From Candidatus Poribacteria bacterium (GTDB lineage Bacteria; Poribacteria; WGA-4E; B28-G17): a DNA stretch of 7,019 bases. Numbering within the stretch: position 1 is the first letter of the stretch; each line of letters opens with the position of its first letter. Positions 1-6,230 of the stretch are shown piece after piece. A program made the translations under genes and the position numbers. Location of the stretch: NCBI GenBank assembly GCA_003645735.1, contig QNBQ01000081.1, forward strand, positions 1 to 7,019, given 5' to 3'. A model generated the notes under the pieces. That model searched no databases. It had not been told where the DNA came from and saw nothing but the letters and a program-made list of their open reading frames with translations.

Positions 1-1
1 C

Positions 2-388
2 ATAGCGACCAACCCCGACCCGACCTGCCCCATGGGGGACGGTGAATACCCGGACTGCGCCTCGATCATAGCCGCCCTAGAAGCATGCTCGGGCAGAAAG
101 GTGGAGGTGATCGTCGGCAAGCCTTCCCCCATCATGCTACAGGAGGCGATGAGCTACCTGAACCTGCCGCCCGAAAGATGCCTGATCGCCGGCGACAGGC
201 TGGGGACGGATATCAAAATGGGCAAGGCCGCGGGGATATTTACGGTGCTGGTTTTGACGGGCGTGACCAAACGAGAGGATCTGGATCGGTCGGGGATCAA
301 ACCCGACCTGATCCTCGAGGGCATATGGCAGATGAAGCCATGGCTAAATAGCTCGGCGTTGAGATCGCCCGGTGACCCCAGGTGCTGA
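2..388 (+). CDS. HAD-IIA (NagD-like) phosphatase, C-terminal part, 5' end outside window
   Basis: This is the last ~128 residues of a haloacid dehalogenase superfamily, subfamily IIA phosphatase; such proteins are usually 255-275 residues, so about half is missing to the left. The visible part opens with ATNPD followed by a Pro/Gly-rich stretch typical of the junction between the cap domain and the return to the core. It then shows VGKPSP, whose Lys is HAD motif III, and GDRLGTDI, the motif IV acidic pair that holds Mg2+, followed by GxxT.LVLTGVT. Family members (NagD, 4-nitrophenylphosphatase, phosphoglycolate phosphatase, AraL) dephosphorylate small sugar phosphates or nucleotides in the cytoplasm; the substrate cannot be read from this fragment. 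The frame is open to the window edge, so the ATG at 32 is internal. The C-terminal tail after about residue 110 is poorly conserved. The gene converges on the dehydrogenase, leaving 47 bases between them. Confidence 0.9.
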   Translation: MATNPDPTCPMGDGEYPDCASIIAALEACSGRKVEVIVGKPSPIMLQEAMSYLNLPPERCLIAGDRLGTDIKMGKAAGIFTVLVLTGVTKREDLDRSGIKPDLILEGIWQMKPWLNSSALRSPGDPRC

Positions 389-435
389 TTAAACCCTTCC
401 CGTCGAGCTTCACCGATATAGAGTTCCTGGCGGCT

Positions 436-1452
436 CTACTCCCACGGCTTGAGGATTATCTTGGCGCATTTATGCGAGGCGGATATCTCGAACGCCTCCT
501 GAACCCTGCTCATCGGTATGACGTGGCTTATGAGCAGGTCGATGAGGGGCGACCGCTGTATCACCTCCATGACGCGCGGGTAGTCGGCCAGGTTGTAGTG
601 CCACGACCCCACGATCGTCAGACCTTTTCTGATCAGATCGGGGCTGACCCTGATCTTCAGCTCGAGGCCGCACTCCCCGACGAAGGCCACCCTCCCCCTC
701 CTTCGGACGGCGTCGATGCAGAACCGCTCCGCCTCAACGCTGCCCGAACACTCGATGGCGCAATCCACCCCCTTACCGTCGGTCAGATCCATGATCTTCT
801 CAAGCGCGTGGGGATCGTTCGGGTCTATGACGTGCTCCACCCCCATCTGTCTCGCCCTCTCCACCCTGTAAGGCTCCGATTCCATCACTATCACCCTCGC
901 GCCCCTGAACTTCGCGTTGACCACCGCTCCCAGCCCGACCGGCCCGGCGCCCGTTATCAACACGGTGTCATACGCGGTGAGGCCTATCCTCTGGAAGGCG
1001 CCGAAGGAGGGGCCCAGGGCACAGCACGCCAGGGAGGCGTGTTCGTAGGAGACGCCGTCGGGGATCTTCATCAGGAGCCAGGCCGGCTTCAGCAGATACT
1101 GGGCCATCGTCGCCTTGCCCTCGGGCGAGCCGACGAACTCGTCGAAGTTGTAGTTGTTCTGGCAATAGATGTAATCCCCGGCCAGACACAGCTCACACTT
1201 CCCACAGGGATACTGGGGCATCACGACCACCCGATCCCCCACCTTGACCTTAGTCGGCTGGGCCACCGCCACGACCTCCCCCGCCGCCTCATGTCCCAGA
1301 TACTCGACCCTGTGTCCGGCGAGGAAGGCCTTGTATTCCGTGCACATCGGGGCGGCGTGAACCTTGACCACTACCCAATCCTCTTTGGGCTGAGGATCGG
1401 GCACCTCCACCAACCCCGCCTTCCGTTTGCCCAAAATCACTACCTTCTTCAT
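436..1452 (-). CDS. Zinc-dependent medium-chain dehydrogenase (MDR/alcohol or polyol dehydrogenase family)
   Basis: A 338-residue MDR-superfamily oxidoreductase, normal length for the sorbitol/threonine/alcohol dehydrogenase group; it acts in the cytoplasm. The N-terminal GroES-like domain carries the catalytic-zinc ligands C37 and H54 (in GHE, 53-55). C144, in LACCALG, is the probable third ligand, giving a Cys-His-Cys set as in classical ADH. A full structural zinc lobe is present: C83, C86, C89 and C97 with CX2CX2CX7C spacing. The Rossmann domain has GAGPVG at 168-173 and an acidic E191 at the end of strand beta-2, which favours NAD+ over NADP+. The start at 1452 is chosen because GGGAGGTGG lies 6 bases upstream and the ATG overlaps the fucosidase stop (ATGA). 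An upstream ATG at 1494 would add 14 unconserved residues. Being coupled to a GH29 gene suggests a sugar or polyol substrate, but the substrate is not readable from motifs. Confidence 0.92.
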   Translation of the reverse strand: MKKVVILGKRKAGLVEVPDPQPKEDWVVVKVHAAPMCTEYKAFLAGHRVEYLGHEAAGEVVAVAQPTKVKVGDRVVVMPQYPCGKCELCLAGDYIYCQNNYNFDEFVGSPEGKATMAQYLLKPAWLLMKIPDGVSYEHASLACCALGPSFGAFQRIGLTAYDTVLITGAGPVGLGAVVNAKFRGARVIVMESEPYRVERARQMGVEHVIDPNDPHALEKIMDLTDGKGVDCAIECSGSVEAERFCIDAVRRRGRVAFVGECGLELKIRVSPDLIRKGLTIVGSWHYNLADYPRVMEVIQRSPLIDLLISHVIPMSRVQEAFEISASHKCAKIILKPWE

Positions 1453-2894
1453 CGTCCACCTCCCTCGCTCGACAGCTTTATCCTTATGGACCATGCGTAA
1501 TCACACGGAAGCTCATCGGGGCAGGCCACCCAAAGCCCCTCCGGCCTCATCTCCCATACGACCTCCCCGAAACCCAGGAGGGAGACCTCCTCCGCCCGCT
1601 CGCCCGCGAGCGATCTTATCAGCCAGCCTCCCCTCTCCCTATCCGGCCTGCCGAGAGCTATGGCGTAGATGACGTCCCCCTTGGCTGTGAACCGGAAATC
1701 CTCGCATGTGAACTCCATCTCCTCCCGCTCGCTTATCCTCTCAGCCCTCGGCTCGGCCGACGGCCCCTCGCCGAACCTCCTCCAGGGGCGCGTCCCATAA
1801 ATCGCCTCGCCGTTCACCTCAAGCCACCTCCCTATCTCCCTGACCGTCCACTCCGCCTGCTCGTCCAGCGTCCCGTCCGGCCGCTGGGGGATGTTCAGGA
1901 GGAGGTTTCCGTTCTTGCTGACCACGTCGACGAGTATCCGTATCACCTGCTCCGGAGTCTTATATCTGCGCCTCGTGTCGTAGAACCATCCCCCTATGCA
2001 CGTGTCCATCTGCCACGGCAACGGGGAGATGTCCCCCACCATGCCCCGCTCGACGTCCAAAACGGCTATCCCCTCCCGATACTCCCCGTGGTCGCGGGGG
2101 ATGTTCTTCAGCGTGTAGACCGCCTCCAGCTTCCCGCCCCGCCGCTCGATGTTCCGGTTGTAAAAATAGGCGATCAGCTCCAGCCCTATCCTCCCGAAAG
2201 GCACCCCCCCGTCCGTGTAAAGCAGGTCCGGATCGTATTGGTCTATCAGATCCATGATCCTCCTCTGCCAGAGCCTCATCCATTTCTCGGGCGGGTTTTT
2301 GGGGTAATGGGGCGATGTGTCCTCGTGCGGCTCGAAGTAGAAGTCGGCGTATCGCGGGTCGTTCCCGTCATACGGGACGCCGGCGTATGGCCCGATCTTG
2401 TCGCACCCCTTGTTCGTGTTGAACCAGGACCAGGATCTGGCCAGGTGCTCCGAGACGCCGAAACGCAGCCCCGCGGCCCTCGCCGCCCTCGCCCACTCCC
2501 CGACTATGTCCCTCTTAGGACCGAAGTTGACGGCGTTCCACCTGTGATGCTTGGAGTTCCAGAGGTCGAAGTTGTCGTGATGCACCCCCATCGAGACGAA
2601 ATATTTCGCCCCACAGGATTTGTAGAGGTCTATCAGGGCCTCCGGGTCGAACCTCTCCGCCTTCCACAGCTGGACTATGTCCTTATAACCGAACTTCGAG
2701 GGATGGCCGTAGACCTTGACGTGATGCTCGTATTGAGGATGCCCCTCGATATACATGTTCCTGGCATACCAATCCCCGGCCATGGGAACGGACTGAGGCC
2801 CCCAGTGCGCCCATATGCCGAACTTGGCGTCCCTGAACCACTCCGGACACCGGTAGTTCCTCAGCGATTCCCACGTGGGCTCGAATTTGACCAT
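1449..2894 (-). CDS. Alpha-L-fucosidase, glycoside hydrolase family 29, apparently cytoplasmic
   Basis: A 481-residue GH29 retaining exo-fucosidase that would release terminal L-fucose from oligosaccharides. The catalytic (beta/alpha)8 domain covers about residues 10-365. It shows FGIWAHWGP (25-33), the HHD sugar-binding motif at 105-107 in a family-typical AKYFV...HHDxFxLW context, and SEH at 148-150. YTDGG places the probable nucleophile at D228, within the usual DPDLLY.DG setting. LLLNIPQRPDGTLDE (331-345) and WLEVNGEAIYGTRPW (357-371) close the barrel. Residues ~375-475 form the usual small C-terminal beta-sandwich. The common WFDG around the nucleophile reads YTDG here, and HHDGF reads HHDNF, so this is a divergent subfamily and another deoxy-sugar substrate is possible. 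There is no signal peptide: the N terminus is MVKFEPTWESL. An in-frame TGA lies just upstream, so ATG 2894 is the first start; its Shine-Dalgarno is weak (GGTGG, 6 bases away). It is the first gene of an operon with the dehydrogenase. Confidence 0.93.
   Translation of the reverse strand: MVKFEPTWESLRNYRCPEWFRDAKFGIWAHWGPQSVPMAGDWYARNMYIEGHPQYEHHVKVYGHPSKFGYKDIVQLWKAERFDPEALIDLYKSCGAKYFVSMGVHHDNFDLWNSKHHRWNAVNFGPKRDIVGEWARAARAAGLRFGVSEHLARSWSWFNTNKGCDKIGPYAGVPYDGNDPRYADFYFEPHEDTSPHYPKNPPEKWMRLWQRRIMDLIDQYDPDLLYTDGGVPFGRIGLELIAYFYNRNIERRGGKLEAVYTLKNIPRDHGEYREGIAVLDVERGMVGDISPLPWQMDTCIGGWFYDTRRRYKTPEQVIRILVDVVSKNGNLLLNIPQRPDGTLDEQAEWTVREIGRWLEVNGEAIYGTRPWRRFGEGPSAEPRAERISEREEMEFTCEDFRFTAKGDVIYAIALGRPDRERGGWLIRSLAGERAEEVSLLGFGEVVWEMRPEGLWVACPDELPCDYAWSIRIKLSSEGGGR
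1456..1464 (-). promoter_or_regulatory. Shine-Dalgarno of the dehydrogenase, inside the fucosidase 3' end
   Basis: The minus-strand sequence GGGAGGTGG contains GGAGG 6 bases before the ATG at 1452. It lies within the last codons of the fucosidase (Glu-Gly-Gly-Gly-Arg-stop). With the 4-base ATGA overlap this fixes the dehydrogenase start and indicates translational coupling between the two proteins. Confidence 0.85.
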
Positions 2895-2895
2895 C

Positions 2896-2928
2896 TCATC
2901 CCACCCCCTTCGCTTTCATCCAGGCCAT
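2896..2928 (-). other. Ten-codon mini-ORF in the fucosidase leader (possible leader peptide)
   Basis: An ATG at 2928 opens the short frame MAWMKAKGVG and ends in TGA at 2896-2898, one base before the fucosidase ATG at 2894. It has a better Shine-Dalgarno (GGGGAGG at 2937-2943, 8 bases upstream) than the fucosidase itself. Ribosomes finishing here could restart on the fucosidase ATG, so it could act as a coupling leader. It is very short and has no run of regulatory codons, so chance occurrence in a purine-rich leader is a fair alternative. Confidence 0.25.
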
Positions 2929-2929
2929 C

Positions 2930-2950
2930 GCCCACGCCTCCCCTGTGGGC
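2930..2950 (-). other. Small perfect hairpin in the fucosidase leader
   Basis: GCCCAC pairs with GTGGGC, giving a perfect 6-bp stem around a 9-base loop. The loop contains GGGGAGG, the Shine-Dalgarno of the mini-ORF whose ATG lies just downstream. It is too short and lacks the U-run needed for a terminator. A regulatory role, or protection of the transcript 5' end, is possible but unproven. Confidence 0.35.
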
Positions 2951-2962
2951 TGCTTTCCGAGA

Positions 2963-2991
2963 ATTATACCAACATCGGATGGTCGGATCAA
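2963..2991 (-). promoter_or_regulatory. Sigma70-type promoter of the fucosidase-dehydrogenase operon
   Basis: On the minus strand, TTGATC (2991-2986; four of six to consensus) is followed by a 17-base spacer and a perfect TATAAT (2968-2963). Transcription should begin near 2956, giving a leader of about 60 bases before the fucosidase ATG at 2894. It stands out in an otherwise GC-rich neighbourhood and faces the gene correctly. No operator palindrome is obvious around it. Confidence 0.75.
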
Positions 2992-3016
2992 CGGTCCCGC
3001 TTGTGCGACGGCCTAG

Positions 3017-4128
3017 TCTCGCAAACCCCAGTGGCTGGGGATAAAGCCGCCGGAGGAGGGGACCTACGAGGCCCAGAAGATCCCCATAGCTGAGCTCGAC
3101 CCCGAGCCCAACCGGACGATCTGCGTCGTGGGCGATGTGAACGGCGATGGGAGGGAGGACGTGGTGATTGGGAGCAGGCAGAGATGCGACGACGGGTTGG
3201 TTTGGATCGAACAGGTCTCGGAGCGGGAATGGCGCGTGCACGTGATCGATGATGGGATATAGATGCTTGAGGGGATGGGAGGCTCGATTTCATAGCCGGC
3301 GGCGACTGGAGGGACAACAGGCTGTGGTGGTGGCGTCAGCCGGCCGATCCCTCACGGAGATGGGAGCGATACCTCATAGGGGCTTTCGAAAACAAGTTCC
3401 ACACCCAGCTCTGGGCCGATGTGGATGGGGACGGCAGGGGTGAGCTTGTGACCTGGAACCAGGGCGGGAAGAGGCTTCTATGGCTGAAACCCGGCCCCGA
3501 CCCCACCCGGCCCTGGGAGGCGTTCGTCATCCACGAGGGTGTTGCCGAGGAGGGGCTTGCGTGGGCGGACGTGGACGGGGATGGAAGGCCGGAGCTTATA
3601 GCCGGGACGAGCTGGTATGAGCCGGGGAGGGACGTCCGCCTGCCCTGGCTCCGGTTCCCGTTCGCCGAGGGGTATGTCGGGACGGTCGTCGGGGCCGCCG
3701 ATCTCAACGGAGACGGGCGGGTCGAGATCGTCCTCTCCGAGGGGGATGCGAGCTTACACGGGCGGAAGGGCAGGGGAAGGGTTGCCTGGTTCGAGCCGGG
3801 CGATGATCCGCGTCTCCCCTGGAGGGAACACGTCCTGGCCGACGATTTGGTCGATCCCCACACGCTGATCGTCGCCGATCTGACCGGGGACGGGCTGCCG
3901 GATATACTGGTCGGCGAGATGAGCTTCGCCGATCGGCCCCAGATCATCCTGTTCGTCAACGAGGGGGAGGGGCGGTTCACGGCGCACGTCCTGGACGAGG
4001 GGATCGGGACACATGAGGGGAAGCTTATTAGAGTGGGCGGGAGGCTCGGCCTCGTCGGCAAACCGTTCACCGGCAAACATAAGGGCGAGGTTCACCTCTG
4101 GATCCTCCCCTTCGCCCCCGGAGGTTGA
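3017..4128 (+). pseudogene. Decayed FG-GAP/VCBS-repeat beta-propeller protein gene
   Basis: Two adjoining frames encode one beta-propeller protein. The first part (3017-3259, frame 2) reads SRKPQWLGIKPPEEG... to DVNGDGREDVV and HVIDDG, ending at TAG 3260. The second (3271-4128, frame 1) continues with GDGRLDFIAGGDW, LWWW and four further D-x-D/N-G-D-G loops to a TGA at 4126. Such repeats bind Ca2+ and build seven- or eight-bladed propellers, typically in exported proteins that bind carbohydrate or protein partners. The coding is broken: TAG at 3014 and no ATG, GTG or TTG start with a ribosome site upstream in frame; a frame change around 3245-3260; and TGA at 3268 exactly where the third loop position should be Asp or Asn. 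The 128-base step between the first two loops is not a multiple of three. The long clean tail suggests recent decay; assembly error could explain some but probably not all lesions. An ATG-less fragment starting at GTG 3421 has no Shine-Dalgarno and begins inside a repeat. Confidence 0.8.
3134..3909 (+). repeat. Six FG-GAP/VCBS calcium-loop repeats
   Basis: Protein-level repeats of the form D-x-(D/N)-G-D-G-x-x-(D/E) occur at 3134 (DVNGDGRED), about 3262 (damaged by TGA at 3268; GDGRLDF remains), 3418 (DVDGDGRGE), 3568 (DVDGDGRPE), 3700 (DLNGDGRVE) and 3877 (DLTGDGLPD). Steps are 128, 156, 150, 132 and 177 bases, about one propeller blade each. The step values after the first are multiples of three; the first is not, which locates the frameshift. 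Confidence 0.85.
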
Positions 4129-4153
4129 CTGATAGGGGATCAAAGCTTAAAAT
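4125..4153 (+). promoter_or_regulatory. Sigma70-type promoter of the ABC exporter-coaX operon
   Basis: TTGACT at 4125-4130 (five of six to consensus), a 17-base spacer, and TAAAAT at 4148-4153 (five of six). Predicted start of transcription is near 4160, leaving about 28 bases of leader. The -35 box overlaps the TGA stop of the upstream pseudogene. The surrounding AAGCTTAAAATTTT is the most AT-rich spot in this part of the window. Confidence 0.75.
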
Positions 4154-4172
4154 TTTCCAGTCAGCTTCGGTT

Positions 4173-4179
4173 AAGGGGG
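4173..4179 (+). promoter_or_regulatory. Shine-Dalgarno of the ABC exporter
   Basis: AAGGGGG matches AAGGAGG at six of seven bases and sits 8 bases before ATG 4188. It supports that start over TTG 4125, which is part of the -35 box, and over ATG 4194, which would be 14 bases away. Confidence 0.75.
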
Positions 4180-4187
4180 CGGTTGAG

Positions 4188-6230
4188 ATGCACATGGGCT
4201 TTTACGGGCCTCATCCCCGGCGGGGAGGTCCTCCTATAGATCGGCCTAAAACTAGCATACGCAAGACCTACCCCAGGTTGCTCAGGTATGTGAAGCCTTA
4301 TTGGTATCTGTTTGGGCTGGTGCTGATCCTGGCTGTGCTCAGCTCGTTCATCGGCGTCCTGCCCCCCCAGATAATGGGCGTCATGATAAACGAGGTCACG
4401 AGCGTCGTCAGCGAGCACATGGGCGGCCAACCATCCCCCCCGCCCGGCCACGGCAGGGCGCCCGGGCTGCTGCCGTTCGGAAAGGTGATATGGCTGGAGC
4501 CGTATCTGAGGCGGATGATGGATTACGTCTGGGAGAACTGGTTCCCCGAGGTCAACAGACATATCGTCAACTTCTTCTTCCTGGCCGCCGTGATGCTGAT
4601 CTTCTACATCGGCACGAACGGCGTGTCGGTGACTCAGGGCTTGACGATGGCCGTTTTGGGCCAGAGGCTGATCTTCGACATGAGGGCCCACGTCTACAGC
4701 CACCTCCAGAGGCTCTCGCTCCGGTATTTCGAGAACAACTCCACGGGCGACATCATGTCCAGGGTGGTCAACGACGTCAACTCGCTGGAGAGGGTGATCG
4801 TCGGCCCGATAATCGACTTCATAACCAGTATGTTCTCGCTGATGTGGATCCTCTACTTCTGCTTCAAGTGGGAGTGGAGGCTGACGTTGATGCTGCTTTC
4901 GGTGACCCCCCTCCTTTGGGGGACGACCTTCATCTTCGGCAGGATATTGAGGAAGAGGTTCAGGGAGCAGAGGGAGAGGATAGGAGAGCTGAACGCCCTG
5001 CTCCAGGACAACATCTCGGGGATAAGGATCATCCAGGGGTTCGCCAGGGAGGAGCACGAGCTTAAAAGGTTCAACGAGAGAAACAGAGGCGTCTACCGGA
5101 TAAACGTCAAGCTGGCCAAGCTGTTCAACCTCTTCAGGCCGATCATCGGGCTGGAGTATCAGTTCGGGTTCGTCATAATACTCTGCTACGGCGGTCTGAA
5201 GGCCGTCCAGGGCGAGCTTTCCCCCGGCATACTGGTGATCTTCTTCCAATACGTTCAGGGGATATACGGCCCGATAACGAGCATAATGAGGTTCTACAAT
5301 ATGATCCAGCAGGCGCTGGCCTCGAGCGAGAGGGTGTTCGAGGTGCTGGACACCGTTCCCGAGGTGAGGGAGGCGCCGGACGCGGTGGAGCTCCCGAGGA
5401 TCGAGGGGAGGGTCGAGTTCGAGCACGTCTACTTCAGCTACGTCGAGGGGGTAGAGGTCCTCAAGGACATAACCTTCACCGCCGAGCCGGGCCAGATGAT
5501 AGCGCTTGTGGGGCCGAGCGGGGCTGGCAAAACGACCCTCACCAACCTCATCCCCAGGTTCTACGACCCGACCAAGGGGAGGATACTCATAGACGGCTAC
5601 GACATACGGAAGGTGAAGCTCAAATCGCTCAGGAGGCAGATCGGCATCGTCCAGCAGGACCCGTTCCTCTTCAACGACACGGTCCGCAACAACATCGCCT
5701 ACGCCAGGCCGGAGGCGAGCGACGAGGAGATCATAGCCGCCGCCAAAGCCGCAAACGCCCATGACTTCATTATGGAGCTGCCGGAGGGGTATGAGACGGT
5801 GGTCGGCGAGAGGGGGGTGAAGCTGTCGGGCGGGCAAAGACAGAGGATAGCGATCGCCAGGGCGATCCTGGCCGACCCCAGGATACTGATCCTGGACGAG
5901 GCCACCTCATCGGTCGACTCCGAGACGGAGATGCTGATCCAGCAGGCGATAAACAACCTGATCAAAAACCGAACCACCTTCGTCATAGCCCACAGGCTGT
6001 CGACCGTCCTGAACGCCGATCTGATCCTCGTGCTGGACGAGGGGAGGATAGTGGAGAGGGGCAGGCACAGCGAGCTGCTTGAGAGGGGCGGGCTATACGC
6101 CAGGCTCTACAGGGTGCAGTTCAGGGATATAGGCTCGCCCCCGAAAAGGCCGCCGGTGACGGTTCCCCCGCCGACCGAGCGGGAGGAGGTGGGCTTGGAG
6201 CTGCCCGATCTGACAGGGGACGATGGATAA
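4188..6230 (+). CDS. ABC exporter half-transporter, fused membrane and ATPase domains (MsbA/LmrA-like)
   Basis: A 680-residue inner-membrane ATPase that would work as a homodimer or with a partner half. Six membrane helices are visible near residues 38-59, 127-150, 203-225, 231-252, 313-335 and 345-366. The coupling segment LRYFENNSTGDIMSRVVNDV (178-197) is typical of type IV exporters. The nucleotide domain (about 405-645) is complete: Walker A GPSGAGKTT (442-450), Q-loop near Q489/Q490, signature LSGGQ (546-550), Walker B ILILDE with catalytic E571, D-loop SSVD (574-577) and switch H602. Lipids, lipopolysaccharide precursors or drugs are the usual substrates; none can be assigned here. Two oddities: about 65 residues lie between helices 1 and 2, including a Pro/Gly-rich stretch at 79-93, where MsbA has a very short loop; and the C-terminal tail after 648 is proline-rich and acidic. 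It overlaps coaX by 8 bases. Start choice rests on promoter and ribosome site positions. Confidence 0.93.
   Translation: MHMGFYGPHPRRGGPPIDRPKTSIRKTYPRLLRYVKPYWYLFGLVLILAVLSSFIGVLPPQIMGVMINEVTSVVSEHMGGQPSPPPGHGRAPGLLPFGKVIWLEPYLRRMMDYVWENWFPEVNRHIVNFFFLAAVMLIFYIGTNGVSVTQGLTMAVLGQRLIFDMRAHVYSHLQRLSLRYFENNSTGDIMSRVVNDVNSLERVIVGPIIDFITSMFSLMWILYFCFKWEWRLTLMLLSVTPLLWGTTFIFGRILRKRFREQRERIGELNALLQDNISGIRIIQGFAREEHELKRFNERNRGVYRINVKLAKLFNLFRPIIGLEYQFGFVIILCYGGLKAVQGELSPGILVIFFQYVQGIYGPITSIMRFYNMIQQALASSERVFEVLDTVPEVREAPDAVELPRIEGRVEFEHVYFSYVEGVEVLKDITFTAEPGQMIALVGPSGAGKTTLTNLIPRFYDPTKGRILIDGYDIRKVKLKSLRRQIGIVQQDPFLFNDTVRNNIAYARPEASDEEIIAAAKAANAHDFIMELPEGYETVVGERGVKLSGGQRQRIAIARAILADPRILILDEATSSVDSETEMLIQQAINNLIKNRTTFVIAHRLSTVLNADLILVLDEGRIVERGRHSELLERGGLYARLYRVQFRDIGSPPKRPPVTVPPPTEREEVGLELPDLTGDDG

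Noticed and set aside
370..415. Short inverted repeat CGGTGA...TCACCG near the convergent gene ends
   Set aside because: Six bases with a loop of more than 30 and no U-run; not convincing as a terminator for either gene.
1453..1494. Upstream ATG for the dehydrogenase at 1494
   Set aside because: The extra 14 residues do not resemble the family N terminus, while the ATG at 1452 has a strong Shine-Dalgarno and overlaps the preceding stop.
382..1500. Open frame of 372 codons on the plus strand over the dehydrogenase
   Set aside because: It is the antisense shadow of a clear MDR gene; the translation is low-complexity and has no conserved motif.
2088..3044. Open frame of 318 codons on the plus strand over the fucosidase 5' half
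   Set aside because: It is the antisense shadow of the GH29 barrel and crosses the fucosidase promoter. It is rich in Pro, Val and Arg with no domain.
3260..3270. Programmed frameshift or stop-codon recoding in the propeller gene
   Set aside because: There is no slippery heptamer or downstream structure visible, both frames carry a stop, and the start codon is also missing, so decay or sequence error is simpler.
4125..4187. TTG start adding 21 residues to the exporter
   Set aside because: The TTG is part of the -35 box and lies upstream of the predicted transcription start; ATG 4188 has a good ribosome site.
4161..5837. Open frame of 558 codons antisense to the ABC exporter
   Set aside because: It lies wholly over a gene with complete ABC motifs. 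Its translation is rich in Pro, His, Arg, Asp and Glu with no recognisable domain, as expected from the complement of GC-rich codons.
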